Notes under the pieces: generated by a model
Database searches by the model: none
What the model was told of the DNA's origin: nothing
What the model saw: the letters and a program-made list of their open reading frames with translations, nothing else
Program-made: the position numbers and the translations under genes
Source: JACQKA01 sp964462785
GTDB lineage: Bacteria > Patescibacteriota > Minisyncoccia > Phycocordibacterales > UBA2100
Reading direction: 5' to 3'
Length of the DNA: 33,566 nt
Assembly (NCBI GenBank): GCA_964462785.1
Contig: CAYWZA010000009.1
Location: 1 to 33,566 of the forward strand
Shown here: positions 23,565 through 30,982 of the stretch, one piece after another
Position numbering within the stretch: the stretch's first letter is position 1
How the letters are laid out: each line of letters begins with the position of its first letter

Positions 23565-23721
23565 ACCATTCCCAACTAATCAATTCCGGCAATCCCTTGA
23601 AATTTCAGGCTGCGGCTTTGAGAAAAAAGCTCATCGTGTCGCGGACATGCTTCACTTTTTTCTCTTCGCCTCGCCATGAAATTTCAATGTCTACCGGAAA
23701 GCATTACTTGGGGATGGTATT
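23565..23721. other. Intergenic region with two TGAAATTTCA palindromes
   Basis: Perfect 10-bp palindromes lie at 23598-23607 and 23677-23686, 79 bp apart. On the minus strand between them runs a short open frame ending KKVKHVRDTMSFFLKAAA, without a usable start codon, which may be a gene remnant. Confidence 0.4.
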
Positions 23722-24417
23722 TTATTTGAGCGAAACGCTTTCAATCACCATCGGGGAGAGCGGTCTGTCGCCTGGCGCTGTCGCGGTGTTTTCAATCTTC
23801 GCCACCACATCCATGCCCGCAGTCACACGACCGAAAACGGTGTGCTTGCCATCGAGAAAATTATTGTTCGCAACGTTGATGAAGAACTGACTGCCGTTTG
23901 TGTTCGGTCCTGAATTCGCCATCGCGATCGTGCCTATATTATTTTTGTTGTTTGCGTGGATTTCGTCTGCAAATTTGTAGCCCGGATCGCCCGTGCCCCA
24001 GCGTGCCTGCATGGAATCATCCTTGGTCAGCGGGTCGCCGCCCTGAATCATGAAATCTTTGATGACGCGGTGAAATTTAGTGCCGTTGTAAAACCCATCT
24101 CCGGCGAGCTTGGTAAAATTGGCAACGGTGTTCGGCGCGTCGTCGCCCATAAACTCAATCGTGATGTCCCCCTGATTCGTGTGCAGTGTTGCTTGCATAG
24201 CTTTCTTGTCGCTAGTGCTATTAATCGCGCTGGGCGCGTCTGCGGGCTGTGCATTCGGTGCGGGCGGCGTTCCCTGCGCATCCTGGGCGGTCTTCGTGGA
24301 GTCAAAATACATTTCCACCGGCTCAAACGCCGCAGAATCTGTACCCGCAGAACTCATAAACCACCAGCCGCCAAAGACAACTGCCGCGGCGACAATACAT
24401 CCGAAAATAATTTTCAT
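23722..24417 (-). CDS. Membrane-anchored cyclophilin-type peptidyl-prolyl isomerase
   Basis: In this 231-residue protein, residues 1-25 form a signal anchor (IIFGCIVAAAVVFGGWWFM), followed by an Ala/Pro-rich linker to about 70 and a cyclophilin domain to the end. The active-site pattern FHRVIKDFMIQGGDP is intact, as are GTIAMANSGPNTNGSQFFI and HTVFGRV. It speeds Xaa-Pro isomerisation in exported proteins, probably on the outer face of the membrane. TATACT (24425-24430) lies 7 nt before the ATG. The gene diverges from the stomatin gene across a 46-bp palindrome. Confidence 0.93.
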   Translation of the reverse strand: MKIIFGCIVAAAVVFGGWWFMSSAGTDSAAFEPVEMYFDSTKTAQDAQGTPPAPNAQPADAPSAINSTSDKKAMQATLHTNQGDITIEFMGDDAPNTVANFTKLAGDGFYNGTKFHRVIKDFMIQGGDPLTKDDSMQARWGTGDPGYKFADEIHANNKNNIGTIAMANSGPNTNGSQFFINVANNNFLDGKHTVFGRVTAGMDVVAKIENTATAPGDRPLSPMVIESVSLK

Positions 24418-24425
24418 ATCGGCAA

Positions 24426-24471
24426 GTATACCCCCACACCAACTTTAAATAAAGTTGGTGTGGGGGTATAC
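24426..24471. promoter_or_regulatory. 46-bp perfect palindrome in a divergent promoter region
   Basis: Two 22-bp perfect arms (24426-24447 and 24450-24471) meet at a 2-bp centre. The left edge overlaps the -10 box of the cyclophilin gene; the right edge is 21 bp from the stomatin -10 box. With both genes leaderless, it is not transcribed from either, so it is better seen as an operator or cruciform site than a terminator. Confidence 0.75.
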
Positions 24472-24491
24472 AAAAATTACGCGCGCTCTGC

Positions 24492-24497
24492 TATACT
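24492..24497 (+). promoter_or_regulatory. -10 box of the stomatin gene, leaderless
   Basis: TATACT preceded by TGC lies 6 nt before the ATG at 24504, identical in layout to the pilM promoter. Confidence 0.65.
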
Positions 24498-24503
24498 CCG
24501 CGC

Positions 24504-25259
24504 ATGAATACTATTTTTACCCTACTCTTCGTCGCGGTCATAATTATCATCGTCAGTATCAGGCAGATTAACCAATATGAACGTGGGGTGAGGTTCACCA
24601 TCGGCAAATACACCGGCATCATGGAACCGGGCTGGAGACTTGTCATCCCCATCTTCCAGTCATACCGCAAAGTGGATATGCGCGTAAAGGCGGTGGATGT
24701 GCCCGACCAAAACGCCATCACCAAAGACAACGTTTCCGTCGCTGTAAACGCCGTCATCTATTACCGCGTGTCATCCGCCGAGAAAGCCATCCTTGAGGTT
24801 GAAGACTTCTTTTATGCAATTTCGCAGTACGCGCAGACCACAATGCGCAACATCGTCGGCGAAGTCACACTGGACGAGCTCTTGAGCAGCCGAGAGTCCA
24901 TCGCAAATCGCATCAAAGAAATCGTGGACAAGGAAACAGACGCTTGGGGATTGAAAGTGAACAACGTAGAGCTCAAAGACATCAAACTGCCTGAGGCGAT
25001 GGAGCGCACGATCGCAAAGCAAGCCGAGGCAGAGCGCGAAAAGCGCGCGGTCATCATAACCTCCGAGGGTGAGCTTGCTGCATCGCAAAACATCGCGAAA
25101 GCCGCACAGACGCTGGCATCTTCCCAAGGTGCGCTTCACCTCCGCACACTACAATCCATCAATGATGTTTCTTCCGATGAATCAAACACCATCGTCTTCA
25201 CTGTTCCGCTGGAGATCATGCAGGCATTCTCCGGCTATCTGAAAAAGGCGAAGGAATAG
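24504..25259 (+). CDS. Stomatin/prohibitin (SPFH) family protein, slipin type
   Basis: The 251-residue protein has an N-terminal membrane hairpin or anchor (FTLLFVAVIIIIVSI, about 5-20) and an SPFH domain (QYERGVRFTIGKYTGIMEPGWRLV) through about 190, then a helical region with AEAEREKRAVIITSEGELAAS, the bacterial slipin signature. Members form large rings that scaffold membrane domains and often pair with an NfeD protease; no NfeD gene is adjacent here. It stands alone with a leaderless-type promoter and ends in TAG, showing that TAG works as a stop in this genome. Confidence 0.93.
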   Translation: MNTIFTLLFVAVIIIIVSIRQINQYERGVRFTIGKYTGIMEPGWRLVIPIFQSYRKVDMRVKAVDVPDQNAITKDNVSVAVNAVIYYRVSSAEKAILEVEDFFYAISQYAQTTMRNIVGEVTLDELLSSRESIANRIKEIVDKETDAWGLKVNNVELKDIKLPEAMERTIAKQAEAEREKRAVIITSEGELAASQNIAKAAQTLASSQGALHLRTLQSINDVSSDESNTIVFTVPLEIMQAFSGYLKKAKE

Positions 25260-25303
25260 CCCCGCCCGACAATCCCCATCTGGCAGAAACGGTCTTCATG
25301 GCG

Positions 25304-25309
25304 TAGAAT
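25304..25309 (+). promoter_or_regulatory. -10 box of the Hcp-motif protein gene, leaderless
   Basis: TAGAAT lies 6 nt before the ATG at 25316. Confidence 0.55.
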
Positions 25310-25315
25310 GCCCCG

Positions 25316-26254
25316 ATGAAAACATATATATTCGCGTCGCTCATCCTGCTCTTGTCTTTTAATACCGCCCACGCCGCATCGGATTATTTACTCAAGCTTG
25401 ACGGCGTAAAAGGAGAGACCACCTCGGCTCCTGCCACAGAAACCACCACCCGCGCAGACACAACCACCGTCTCCCCTCCTGCCACGGGCGCTACTACCGG
25501 TGCAACGCAAACCAGCGTCGGCACGATAGCCGCCCCGACAAAGCCGCAGGAAGCCGGTGCCGATATGTTTCTTGAAATTGAGGGCGTGAAGGGCGAATCA
25601 ACAGGCGACACAAAAGCAAAAGGCAGTGTGGAATACGAATGGAAAGTTGAGGAGGGTGAAAGCGCTCCGGTACGACCGGCAGTCGGCGATATTGACGACG
25701 GCGCCGCGGACCCGCAGCCGCTCACTCCTGATTTCAGCATCCTGCTTGGCGGCGGAATTGACGACGACTGCGATGACAATGGCAAAGACGGCACGTGCGA
25801 TGATGCGCGAAAAAGTGGTGAACCCGAAGACTGTGATGATGCCGACAAGGACGGCTGCCCCGACGGCTCGCAGAGTGCCGAAACCGAGCACTCAAAAGAC
25901 ATATTTGTAAACAACGCGAACCCAACCGCGGCGCGCGCAGCTGTCGCAGACATTCTCCTCAAGGGCGCACAGGAAGAAGGCGCTCCGGTGGAATCGCTCT
26001 CGCTCAATTTTACGAAAATTGAGATGAAATTACACAACCAAGACGCAAAACTCTTCGGCTTCATTCCCGTCAGCATCCCAGCCACTGCAGAAATGGATGC
26101 ATCGCAGATAGTGAAAGTGAAATTCCCGTGGTGGGTGATGCTTACGACAGGCACTGATGCGGACGGTCTCGGGGACGGTATCTTTACCGCGCTCTCAAAC
26201 GTCCTCAAGACAAAGCACGATACGATCAAGAATTCTATAGGCAATATCCGATAG
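25316..26254 (+). CDS. Secreted acidic protein with two Hcp-like motifs and a calcium-binding-type loop region
   Basis: The 312-residue protein has a signal peptide cut after AHA near residue 20. Two copies of a motif stand 60 residues apart, DYLLKLDGVKGETT (23-36) and DMFLEIEGVKGEST (83-96), matching the N-terminal strand of Hcp tube proteins (FLKIDGIKGES). A Thr/Ala-rich linker separates them. Residues 149-183 are Asp/Cys-rich (CDDNGKDG, CDDADKDGC), like thrombospondin type 3 calcium-binding repeats. The C-terminal 110 residues have no match I know. Type VI secretion genes are absent, so the Hcp resemblance points to a surface fold rather than that machine. Confidence 0.75.
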   Translation: MKTYIFASLILLLSFNTAHAASDYLLKLDGVKGETTSAPATETTTRADTTTVSPPATGATTGATQTSVGTIAAPTKPQEAGADMFLEIEGVKGESTGDTKAKGSVEYEWKVEEGESAPVRPAVGDIDDGAADPQPLTPDFSILLGGGIDDDCDDNGKDGTCDDARKSGEPEDCDDADKDGCPDGSQSAETEHSKDIFVNNANPTAARAAVADILLKGAQEEGAPVESLSLNFTKIEMKLHNQDAKLFGFIPVSIPATAEMDASQIVKVKFPWWVMLTTGTDADGLGDGIFTALSNVLKTKHDTIKNSIGNIR

Positions 26255-26258
26255 GCTC

Positions 26259-26735
26259 TTAGTTAAGCATCCAGAACTGGAAGTTTAGATACGCTGCAAA
26301 CGTCACCCAGAGGAGATACGGCGCGAGCAGATACGCCGCGATACGCGAGACGCGCATGAAGAGCGCAATCGTTGCCGCTATGGCGATCCATAGTGCACCT
26401 ATCTCGATCATCGCGAAACCAGGGCTCTCGAGACCAAAAAAGATGAGCGACTAGAGCGCATTGAGCACGAGCTGTATCGCGAACGCTGCAAGACCCATCC
26501 GCACCCGCCCGTCTTGCATACCATAGCGAGCGACAATGAACGCGGCGATACCCATAAGGAAGAACAGTGTGGTCCAAACAGGCGCAAAAACCCAATCAGG
26601 GGGCGCGAGCGCCGGTCGCACCAGCTGCGCATACCACGTACCGATCTGGAGTGTGGTGAACAATGCACCAATAGCCCCCGCGAGCTGGGGTATCGCAAGC
26701 GCGAGTGCGAGTTTCCACCAATCATCAAAGCGCAT
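26259..26735 (-). pseudogene. tspO: TspO/MBR family protein interrupted by an in-frame amber codon
   Basis: From the ATG at 26735 the frame encodes a TspO-type protein of 158 codons. After residue 94 (QLVLNAL) comes TAG at 26451-26453, where the family has a conserved tryptophan (LNALWS). The frame then continues with SLIFFGLESPG to a TAA at 26259, and the downstream part keeps typical TspO sequence (YLLWVTFAAYLNFQFWMLN). A single TGG-to-TAG change explains it. The first 94 residues hold three of five helices. The start is supported by TGGTATCAT 7 nt upstream. TspO proteins bind tetrapyrroles and affect stress responses. It may be recent gene death, a strain variant or a base-call error. Confidence 0.85.
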
Positions 26736-26742
26736 TGCCACC

Positions 26743-26751
26743 ATGATACCA
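26743..26751 (-). promoter_or_regulatory. Extended -10 promoter of tspO, leaderless
   Basis: TG-G-TATCAT ends 7 nt before the ATG at 26735. Confidence 0.6.
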
Positions 26752-26760
26752 TCTGCCGGA

Positions 26761-26898
26761 TCAAGAAACCGCACGAACGATCGCTTGGACGAAACTGAGC
26801 ACCAGATTCAGAATACCGATGAAAAAAGCGACCAAAAGCCCCAATAGCGCTAGGAGAAATTGCAAAATGGTGTCGAGAAAATTCTGTATCGCTTGCAT
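26761..26898 (-). CDS. Small hydrophobic membrane protein, 45 residues
   Basis: A short frame begins MQAIQNFLDTILQF and runs through FLLALLGLLVAFFIGILN, then LVLSFVQAIVRAVS before TGA. It is one long membrane helix or a helical hairpin with amphipathic ends, too regular to be chance. It lies between the DUF4349 gene and tspO on the same strand. TAGGGT 7 nt before the ATG fits the local -10 spacing but is a weak box; an ATG two codons earlier is also possible. Function unknown; holin-like, toxin-like or membrane-stress roles are all open. Confidence 0.55.
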   Translation of the reverse strand: MQAIQNFLDTILQFLLALLGLLVAFFIGILNLVLSFVQAIVRAVS

Positions 26899-26971
26899 AT
26901 ACATCACCCTACCGCCTGAAGATAGCGAGCCGGTGAAGAACCCTGCCCCCCTACCAATCTGGGGGTGCTTT

Positions 26972-28054
26972 CTATGATTCCCAGATTTTCTTCACAATTC
27001 TCCAGCCATACTTCGCGGCAAACACGAGAATGAGGATGTACAACGCGTATTGCACGAGGACAAAGAGCAGCGCGATGAGGTTTATGGTGACGTCCTGCAG
27101 GGTCTGGTTGACGTCGTGCACAAAACTGCGAAGCGCGTTCTTCCACGAGTCCCCTAGGCTCTCCACATCGAGGTATTTGTTCTCGGAGATATACACAGTA
27201 AAGTGCGTGTATTTCAGACGGTCGAGCTGATCTTCCTTGGCGCGGGCAAGGCGATCCAACTGCTCGTTGATGTTGATACGTTCCTGCGTAAGACGCTCTA
27301 TCGTTTGTATCTTACTGTCTATTATTTTCGCCAAAGCGCCTGCGTCCTCTGTGCGCGTCGCCAGAGCAGTGATGTCGTCATAGGCATCTATCGCGCGGGC
27401 AAGTGTGTCGTCTATTGAAGCGCGCTTTTTGACGAGCACTTCTGTTTCGTTGGTGAAGTCGTCTACCTGACGCTTGATGGTGTAGGTACTTTCTGAAAGC
27501 TCTTTCGGATCCAGTGTTTTTATAAACGCCAATATTTCTTCGGCGCGCTCACGCTCCACCTTGAAACCGTACTGACAACCCGTATCAAACGTGTTTGCGT
27601 TCTCAAAGATGACATAGTCGCGCGCTTTAAGCGCCGCGACACCATCACATGCCGCGACCTTGTCCTGAGTCTCGATAGTCGCGTTGTATTCGCTCACTTC
27701 AAAAGCCTCTGCCGTGTCGCCTGTCGGCGAGCCGGGGGTCGGCATGATAGGTGGCATTGAAACCATCGCATTGCGGGCGGAGAACTGCGGCATCGCCATA
27801 TCGTCTCCATATCCGCCGTATCCCATTGATGAGTAGCCCTCTTCTGAAACGGCGTAATCATATGATGCTCCTCCCATCATTGGAGCCACCATGTTCCCTG
27901 CCACTCCCAGCTTGCCCATGAGCGGCTTGAACGGCGCGCTGACAACGCGCAGGGCAAAAGTGACGACTGCGAGCATCGCGACAACAACCACGGCAACCTT
28001 GAACACACTGAGCGGCTTCCGATCGAACGTCTCAAAATATTTTTTTAAATCCAT
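26972..28054 (-). CDS. DUF4349 domain membrane protein
   Basis: The 360-residue protein has an N-terminal membrane helix (VFKVAVVVVAMLAVVTFAL, about 18-36), a Gly/Met/Tyr-rich linker (60-95), then the DUF4349 domain: a conserved YNATIETQD strand region, GFKVERERAEEILAF, and a coiled coil of about 100 residues. It ends in a second helix (LIALLFVLVQYALYILILVF) and a basic tail. The family is widespread in CPR and Gram-positive bacteria; its function is not known but it is an envelope protein. TACAAT lies 8 nt before the ATG. The serine recombinase, also on this strand, reads towards it. Confidence 0.88.
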   Translation of the reverse strand: MDLKKYFETFDRKPLSVFKVAVVVVAMLAVVTFALRVVSAPFKPLMGKLGVAGNMVAPMMGGASYDYAVSEEGYSSMGYGGYGDDMAMPQFSARNAMVSMPPIMPTPGSPTGDTAEAFEVSEYNATIETQDKVAACDGVAALKARDYVIFENANTFDTGCQYGFKVERERAEEILAFIKTLDPKELSESTYTIKRQVDDFTNETEVLVKKRASIDDTLARAIDAYDDITALATRTEDAGALAKIIDSKIQTIERLTQERININEQLDRLARAKEDQLDRLKYTHFTVYISENKYLDVESLGDSWKNALRSFVHDVNQTLQDVTINLIALLFVLVQYALYILILVFAAKYGWRIVKKIWES

Positions 28055-28152
28055 ATCTATATATTGTATGCCCGCAACCCCAATAAAACCGCGCTATCCC
28101 CAAACAAAGAAGACGCGCATCTGATGCCCGTCTTACATTTTTTAATGTGTCC

Positions 28153-28177
28153 AACGGCTCATAAAGTGTGAGCCGTT
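28153..28177. other. Hairpin upstream of tRNA-Ser
   Basis: A 9-bp perfect stem (AACGGCTCA with TGAGCCGTT) with 7-nt loop lies between the DUF4349 start and the tRNA-Ser promoter. No T-run follows directly. It could weakly end minus-strand recombinase transcripts. Confidence 0.45.
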
Positions 28178-28186
28178 GAAGTGCAA

Positions 28187-28215
28187 TTGAAAAAAGGGCT
28201 TTTGTAAAGTACTAT
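28187..28215 (+). promoter_or_regulatory. Sigma70-type promoter of tRNA-Ser
   Basis: TTGAAA (28187-28192) and TACTAT (28210-28215) are 17 bp apart. Transcription would begin near 28222, 5 nt before the mature tRNA. The -10 box overlaps the recombinase stop codon on the other strand. Confidence 0.75.
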
Positions 28216-29831
28216 GCAAAGCACACGGAGAGGTGGCTGAGCGGTCGAAAGCAGCACACTGCTAATGTGTTGAGCCTCAAAAGGGTTCCGAGGGTTCGAA
28301 TCCCTCCCTCTCCGCAAAATGTAACTTCGACGGCAGATAACGGCGCGTCGCGAAGCGACGCGCCAAGATGCGGCGACAAAAAGTGGCGTCGCTGCGCGAC
28401 GAATTGATAGGGTGAGGGAAAAGAAAGGTGGAGGGTTTTGTTTCTCAAAATGGGGTTCGTTCCGACTTTTTTAACGAAGGTACGGATTTCGTCCAAGTCG
28501 TCGGAGGATGACAAAATAGTGGCTTGTTTCAAGTCTAAAACGAAACCCCGCAAGGGTTCGACCCGATTCTTTCTCCCGCGTTCAACATCTTTCAGTTCTT
28601 CCCGCAAAGCGGCGAGTGAGCGCATGATCGTGTCCTTGCGCTTTAGATAGATGTCTTTCGGTACGTCGTTGTCCAAATACGCCGACACCAATTTTTCCAT
28701 GCGCCCCTCGTCCGCTTTGATTCGAGAAGAAAGATGGTGAATCTCGCTTTGCGACGCTGTTTTGTCTGTTTTCTCCGACTCATCCACCATTTTGAGCATG
28801 TGGTCGGTGTAGCGATCGGAAAGCGAGATTGTTTGAAGCCGTGCCCGTATTTTGTCTGCAAGCTCCGACTCCTGCACATACGGTTGGGTGCAGCGGCCGC
28901 GCTTTTTGGAGCAACGATAGTAGCGATATCGTCCACCACTCTTTCCAGTTGCCCATTGGGCGGAAATCATGCCGCTGCACTCAGCACAGCGGAAGAGGTC
29001 GGTGAGCGGAAAATCGTGCTTGATTTTGCGATGGCGAGGCCGCGCCTTGCCACTGACAATGCTCTGCACGGCTTCAAACAAAGCGGGAGAAAGGATCGGT
29101 TCAAAATTTCCATCAAACCATTCCGTCCCATGCTTCACGAATCCGAGATATACCCGGTGCGTGAGCATCCTTTTGATGGAAATTTTGGCAAGTGGCGTCC
29201 CGTTTTTCGTAAACACGCCCAAGTCCGCCAGAAACTGCGCCAGAGAGACGAGCGCATGCGTCCCTTTGGCGTATTCTTCGTACGCTATTTTCACAATCCG
29301 TGCGTTTGTAGGATGTGGCTCGATATTGCGAATACGGGGGTTGTTTTGGTAGCCAAAGGGAGCACGATTCAACCATTCGCCTCGACGCAGTTTCTGGCGG
29401 ACGCCGCGCTTGATGTTTTCCGATAGATTGTCTGAATAATATTTAGATTGCCCAAACGCCACTTGCAACATGAATAGACCCTGCGGGGTAGGCTCAAACC
29501 AAAATGTCGGAAAACGCAAAGACACAATCTTTCGGGTGTCCACGCCATACACGATGCGGCCGCCGTCGATGGAGTTACGAGCCAATCGGTCGGGATGCCA
29601 CGCCAAGATACCTACACCTTCACTTCGCTCAACCTGAGCCATCAGTTCACCAAAAATCTCTCGCCCTGGGGTCTTTGCGCTTTTCGACTCTTGAAACTCC
29701 GCTAGGATTTCAAGATTTTCTTTGCGCGCATACTCTCGAAGCTCAAAAAGCTGTGCTTCGATGCTCATCACTTGGCGGTCGTCGTCCTCTGTAGATTTGC
29801 GCGCGTATAGAAAATATTTTGGTTTGAGCAT
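28212..29831 (-). CDS. Large serine recombinase whose 3' end runs through an inverted repeat and tRNA-Ser
   Basis: The 539-residue enzyme belongs to the large serine integrases. The resolvase-type catalytic domain (1-150) has Ser13 in YARKSTED and arginines in HPDRLARNSIDGG; a recombinase domain (about 160-270), a zinc ribbon (FRCAECSG with later CSKKRGRC) and a coiled coil (about 360-425) follow. Residues from about 463 are encoded in the left 133-bp repeat arm, and the last 33 or so are antisense tRNA-Ser and unlikely to be functional sequence. TAGAAT (29838-29843) is 6 nt before the ATG. The gene and its -10 box lie wholly between the arms, so recombination across them would flip the whole unit. 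Confidence 0.92.
   Translation of the reverse strand: MLKPKYFLYARKSTEDDDRQVMSIEAQLFELREYARKENLEILAEFQESKSAKTPGREIFGELMAQVERSEGVGILAWHPDRLARNSIDGGRIVYGVDTRKIVSLRFPTFWFEPTPQGLFMLQVAFGQSKYYSDNLSENIKRGVRQKLRRGEWLNRAPFGYQNNPRIRNIEPHPTNARIVKIAYEEYAKGTHALVSLAQFLADLGVFTKNGTPLAKISIKRMLTHRVYLGFVKHGTEWFDGNFEPILSPALFEAVQSIVSGKARPRHRKIKHDFPLTDLFRCAECSGMISAQWATGKSGGRYRYYRCSKKRGRCTQPYVQESELADKIRARLQTISLSDRYTDHMLKMVDESEKTDKTASQSEIHHLSSRIKADEGRMEKLVSAYLDNDVPKDIYLKRKDTIMRSLAALREELKDVERGRKNRVEPLRGFVLDLKQATILSSSDDLDEIRTFVKKVGTNPILRNKTLHLSFPSPYQFVAQRRHFLSPHLGASLRDAPLSAVEVTFCGEGGIRTLGTLLRLNTLAVCCFRPLSHLSVCFA
28227..28314 (+). tRNA. tRNA-Ser (GCT)
   Basis: The 88-nt gene has a 7-bp acceptor (GGAGAGG with CCTCTCC), anticodon GCT in loop CTGCTAA, a long variable arm as in serine tRNAs, and T-loop TTCGAAT. 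The discriminator is G and CCA is not encoded. It reads AGC/AGU codons. Its last three bases (28312-28314) are the first bases of the left inverted repeat, and the recombinase frame crosses it in antisense. Confidence 0.95.
28312..28444. repeat. Left arm of the 133-bp inverted repeat around the recombinase
   Basis: Matches 29847-29979 in inverse with two mismatches (positions 28432 and 28434); 28312-28431 is 120 bp exact. It contains hairpins GGCGCGTCGC-GAA-GCGACGCGCC (28342-28364) and CGTCGC-TGC-GCGACG (28387-28401). It starts at the last bases of tRNA-Ser and codes for the recombinase C-terminus on the other strand. Confidence 0.95.
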
Positions 29832-29837
29832 ACCCGC

Positions 29838-29843
29838 ATTCTA
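29838..29843 (-). promoter_or_regulatory. -10 box of the recombinase, leaderless
   Basis: TAGAAT lies 6 nt before the ATG. The matching -35 region lies inside the right repeat arm, so it would be the same after inversion. Confidence 0.6.
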
Positions 29844-29846
29844 CAC

Positions 29847-29979
29847 GAAACAAAACACCCCACCTTTCTTTTCCCTCACCCTATCAATTCGTCGCGCAGC
29901 GACGCCACTTTTTGTCGCCGCATCTTGGCGCGTCGCTTCGCGACGCGCCGTTATCTGCCGTCGAAGTTACATTTTGCGG
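29847..29979. repeat. Right arm of the 133-bp inverted repeat around the recombinase
   Basis: The inverse copy of 28312-28444. If the segment between arms were flipped, the recombinase frame would read out of this arm and stop at 30029-30031 after a short tail ending ARTHFEKQTAN. Confidence 0.95.
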
Positions 29980-30250
29980 TGAGATTATATCCGCCGCGCG
30001 AACCCACTTCGAGAAGCAGACGGCCAACTGACGCACGCGCCACCCCAGGAGAAGCTAGGACCCCCGTACACGCGCGACCACGCCCCGCCGCCTCCTCTAT
30101 TTCAGCAGAGGAGCCCGACACCCCATCCCTTTTCCTCATATTCACTTATTTTCGCCCCCAAAATCGAAATGATGCAAAGGGTGGGGTGTACGGGCTCTTC
30201 TGTTCTGAAAGAGGCGTGCGGGGCCGCGAATTTGGGGTACCATTTGCGTT
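29980..30250. other. Intergenic region right of the inverted repeat
   Basis: About 270 bases without a convincing gene. It holds a 7-bp hairpin (CTCCTCT with AGAGGAG, near 30093-30114) and, at its right end, the TACCAT -10 box (30238-30243) of the methyltransferase. Confidence 0.5.
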
Positions 30251-30982
30251 GTGGAACAACCTGCATTCGAGTTGCTGTCTGCCATCCAAAAATCGTGGTG
30301 GTACTGCGGGAGAGCTCGAGTTGTGCAAACTCTGCTCGACCCGCTTCTCGCTGATAAAACTGGGGATATTTTAGATTACGGCGCAGGCAACGGCGGCATG
30401 CTACCGTGCTGGAAAAAGTTTGGGAAACATATTTATGGATATGAGCCAGACGAAGCCGCTCGGGCACGAGCGTCAACGCAAGATTACCAAGAGGTGTTTG
30501 CCACCGAGCACGCAGCATTGAGCATGCGATATAAGGTCATAGCTCTGTGTGATGTCCTTGAGCATATCGAGAATGATGCAGAAACTCTCCGACGGTTGTA
30601 TGGCTCGCTTGTGTCTGGCGGATTGCTAGTCGTAACGGTACCTGCATATACATGGTTGTGGAGTGCCCATGATGAGTCGCATCGTCATTATCGTCGCTAC
30701 ACCCGCCGTCAGATCATGGCTCGTTTTCGAGATGTCGGATTCGAGGTCGTGTGCGCAAGCTACTGGAACACGGCGCTATTCATTCCCGCAGCACTCATGC
30801 GCATTTTGGGCAGATCGGGCGAAGGTGCCATCGGCCTACCGAAGCCGATAGATTCTTTTCTGTATTTCATCATATTTCTCGAAACCCAAGTAATCCAGTT
30901 ATTTCCGCTTCCGTTCGGCCTCAGCATCGTGATTATTGGAAGACGAACCACTTCGCAAGCGCAAACCCCCAGACCGCAGTGA
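30251..30982 (+). CDS. Class I SAM-dependent methyltransferase
   Basis: From the GTG at 30251 the protein has 243 residues. The SAM-binding motif I is ILDYGAGNGG (40-49), the acidic end of strand 2 is GYEPDE, and motif II is VIALCDVLEHIEN, as in UbiG/Methyltransf_23 proteins. A hydrophobic segment near the C-terminus (FLYFIIFLETQVIQLFPLPF) suggests membrane contact and a lipid-linked substrate, which would fit the neighbouring glycosyltransferases. The GTG start is supported by TACCAT 7 nt upstream. Its last 50 bp overlap the convergent GT2-GtrA gene; the final 16 residues are probably a non-conserved tail. Confidence 0.85.
   Translation: MEQPAFELLSAIQKSWWYCGRARVVQTLLDPLLADKTGDILDYGAGNGGMLPCWKKFGKHIYGYEPDEAARARASTQDYQEVFATEHAALSMRYKVIALCDVLEHIENDAETLRRLYGSLVSGGLLVVTVPAYTWLWSAHDESHRHYRRYTRRQIMARFRDVGFEVVCASYWNTALFIPAALMRILGRSGEGAIGLPKPIDSFLYFIIFLETQVIQLFPLPFGLSIVIIGRRTTSQAQTPRPQ

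Noticed and set aside
23565..23721. Small gene ending KKVKHVRDTMSFFLKAAA on the minus strand
   Set aside because: The frame looks protein-like but is only about 30 codons long, with a stop just upstream and no start codon of the usual types; at most a remnant.
25316..26254. Type VI secretion system because of Hcp-like motifs
   Set aside because: Only the short strand motif is shared, the protein has a signal peptide, and no other type VI genes are present.
26451..26453. Recoding of TAG as an amino acid
   Set aside because: TAG ends other intact genes here, for example the stomatin gene at 25257-25259, so a general reassignment is not supported.
28212..28311. C-terminal tail of the recombinase as a real protein domain
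   Set aside because: Its last 33 residues are the antisense translation of tRNA-Ser, a common false extension, so no function is assigned.
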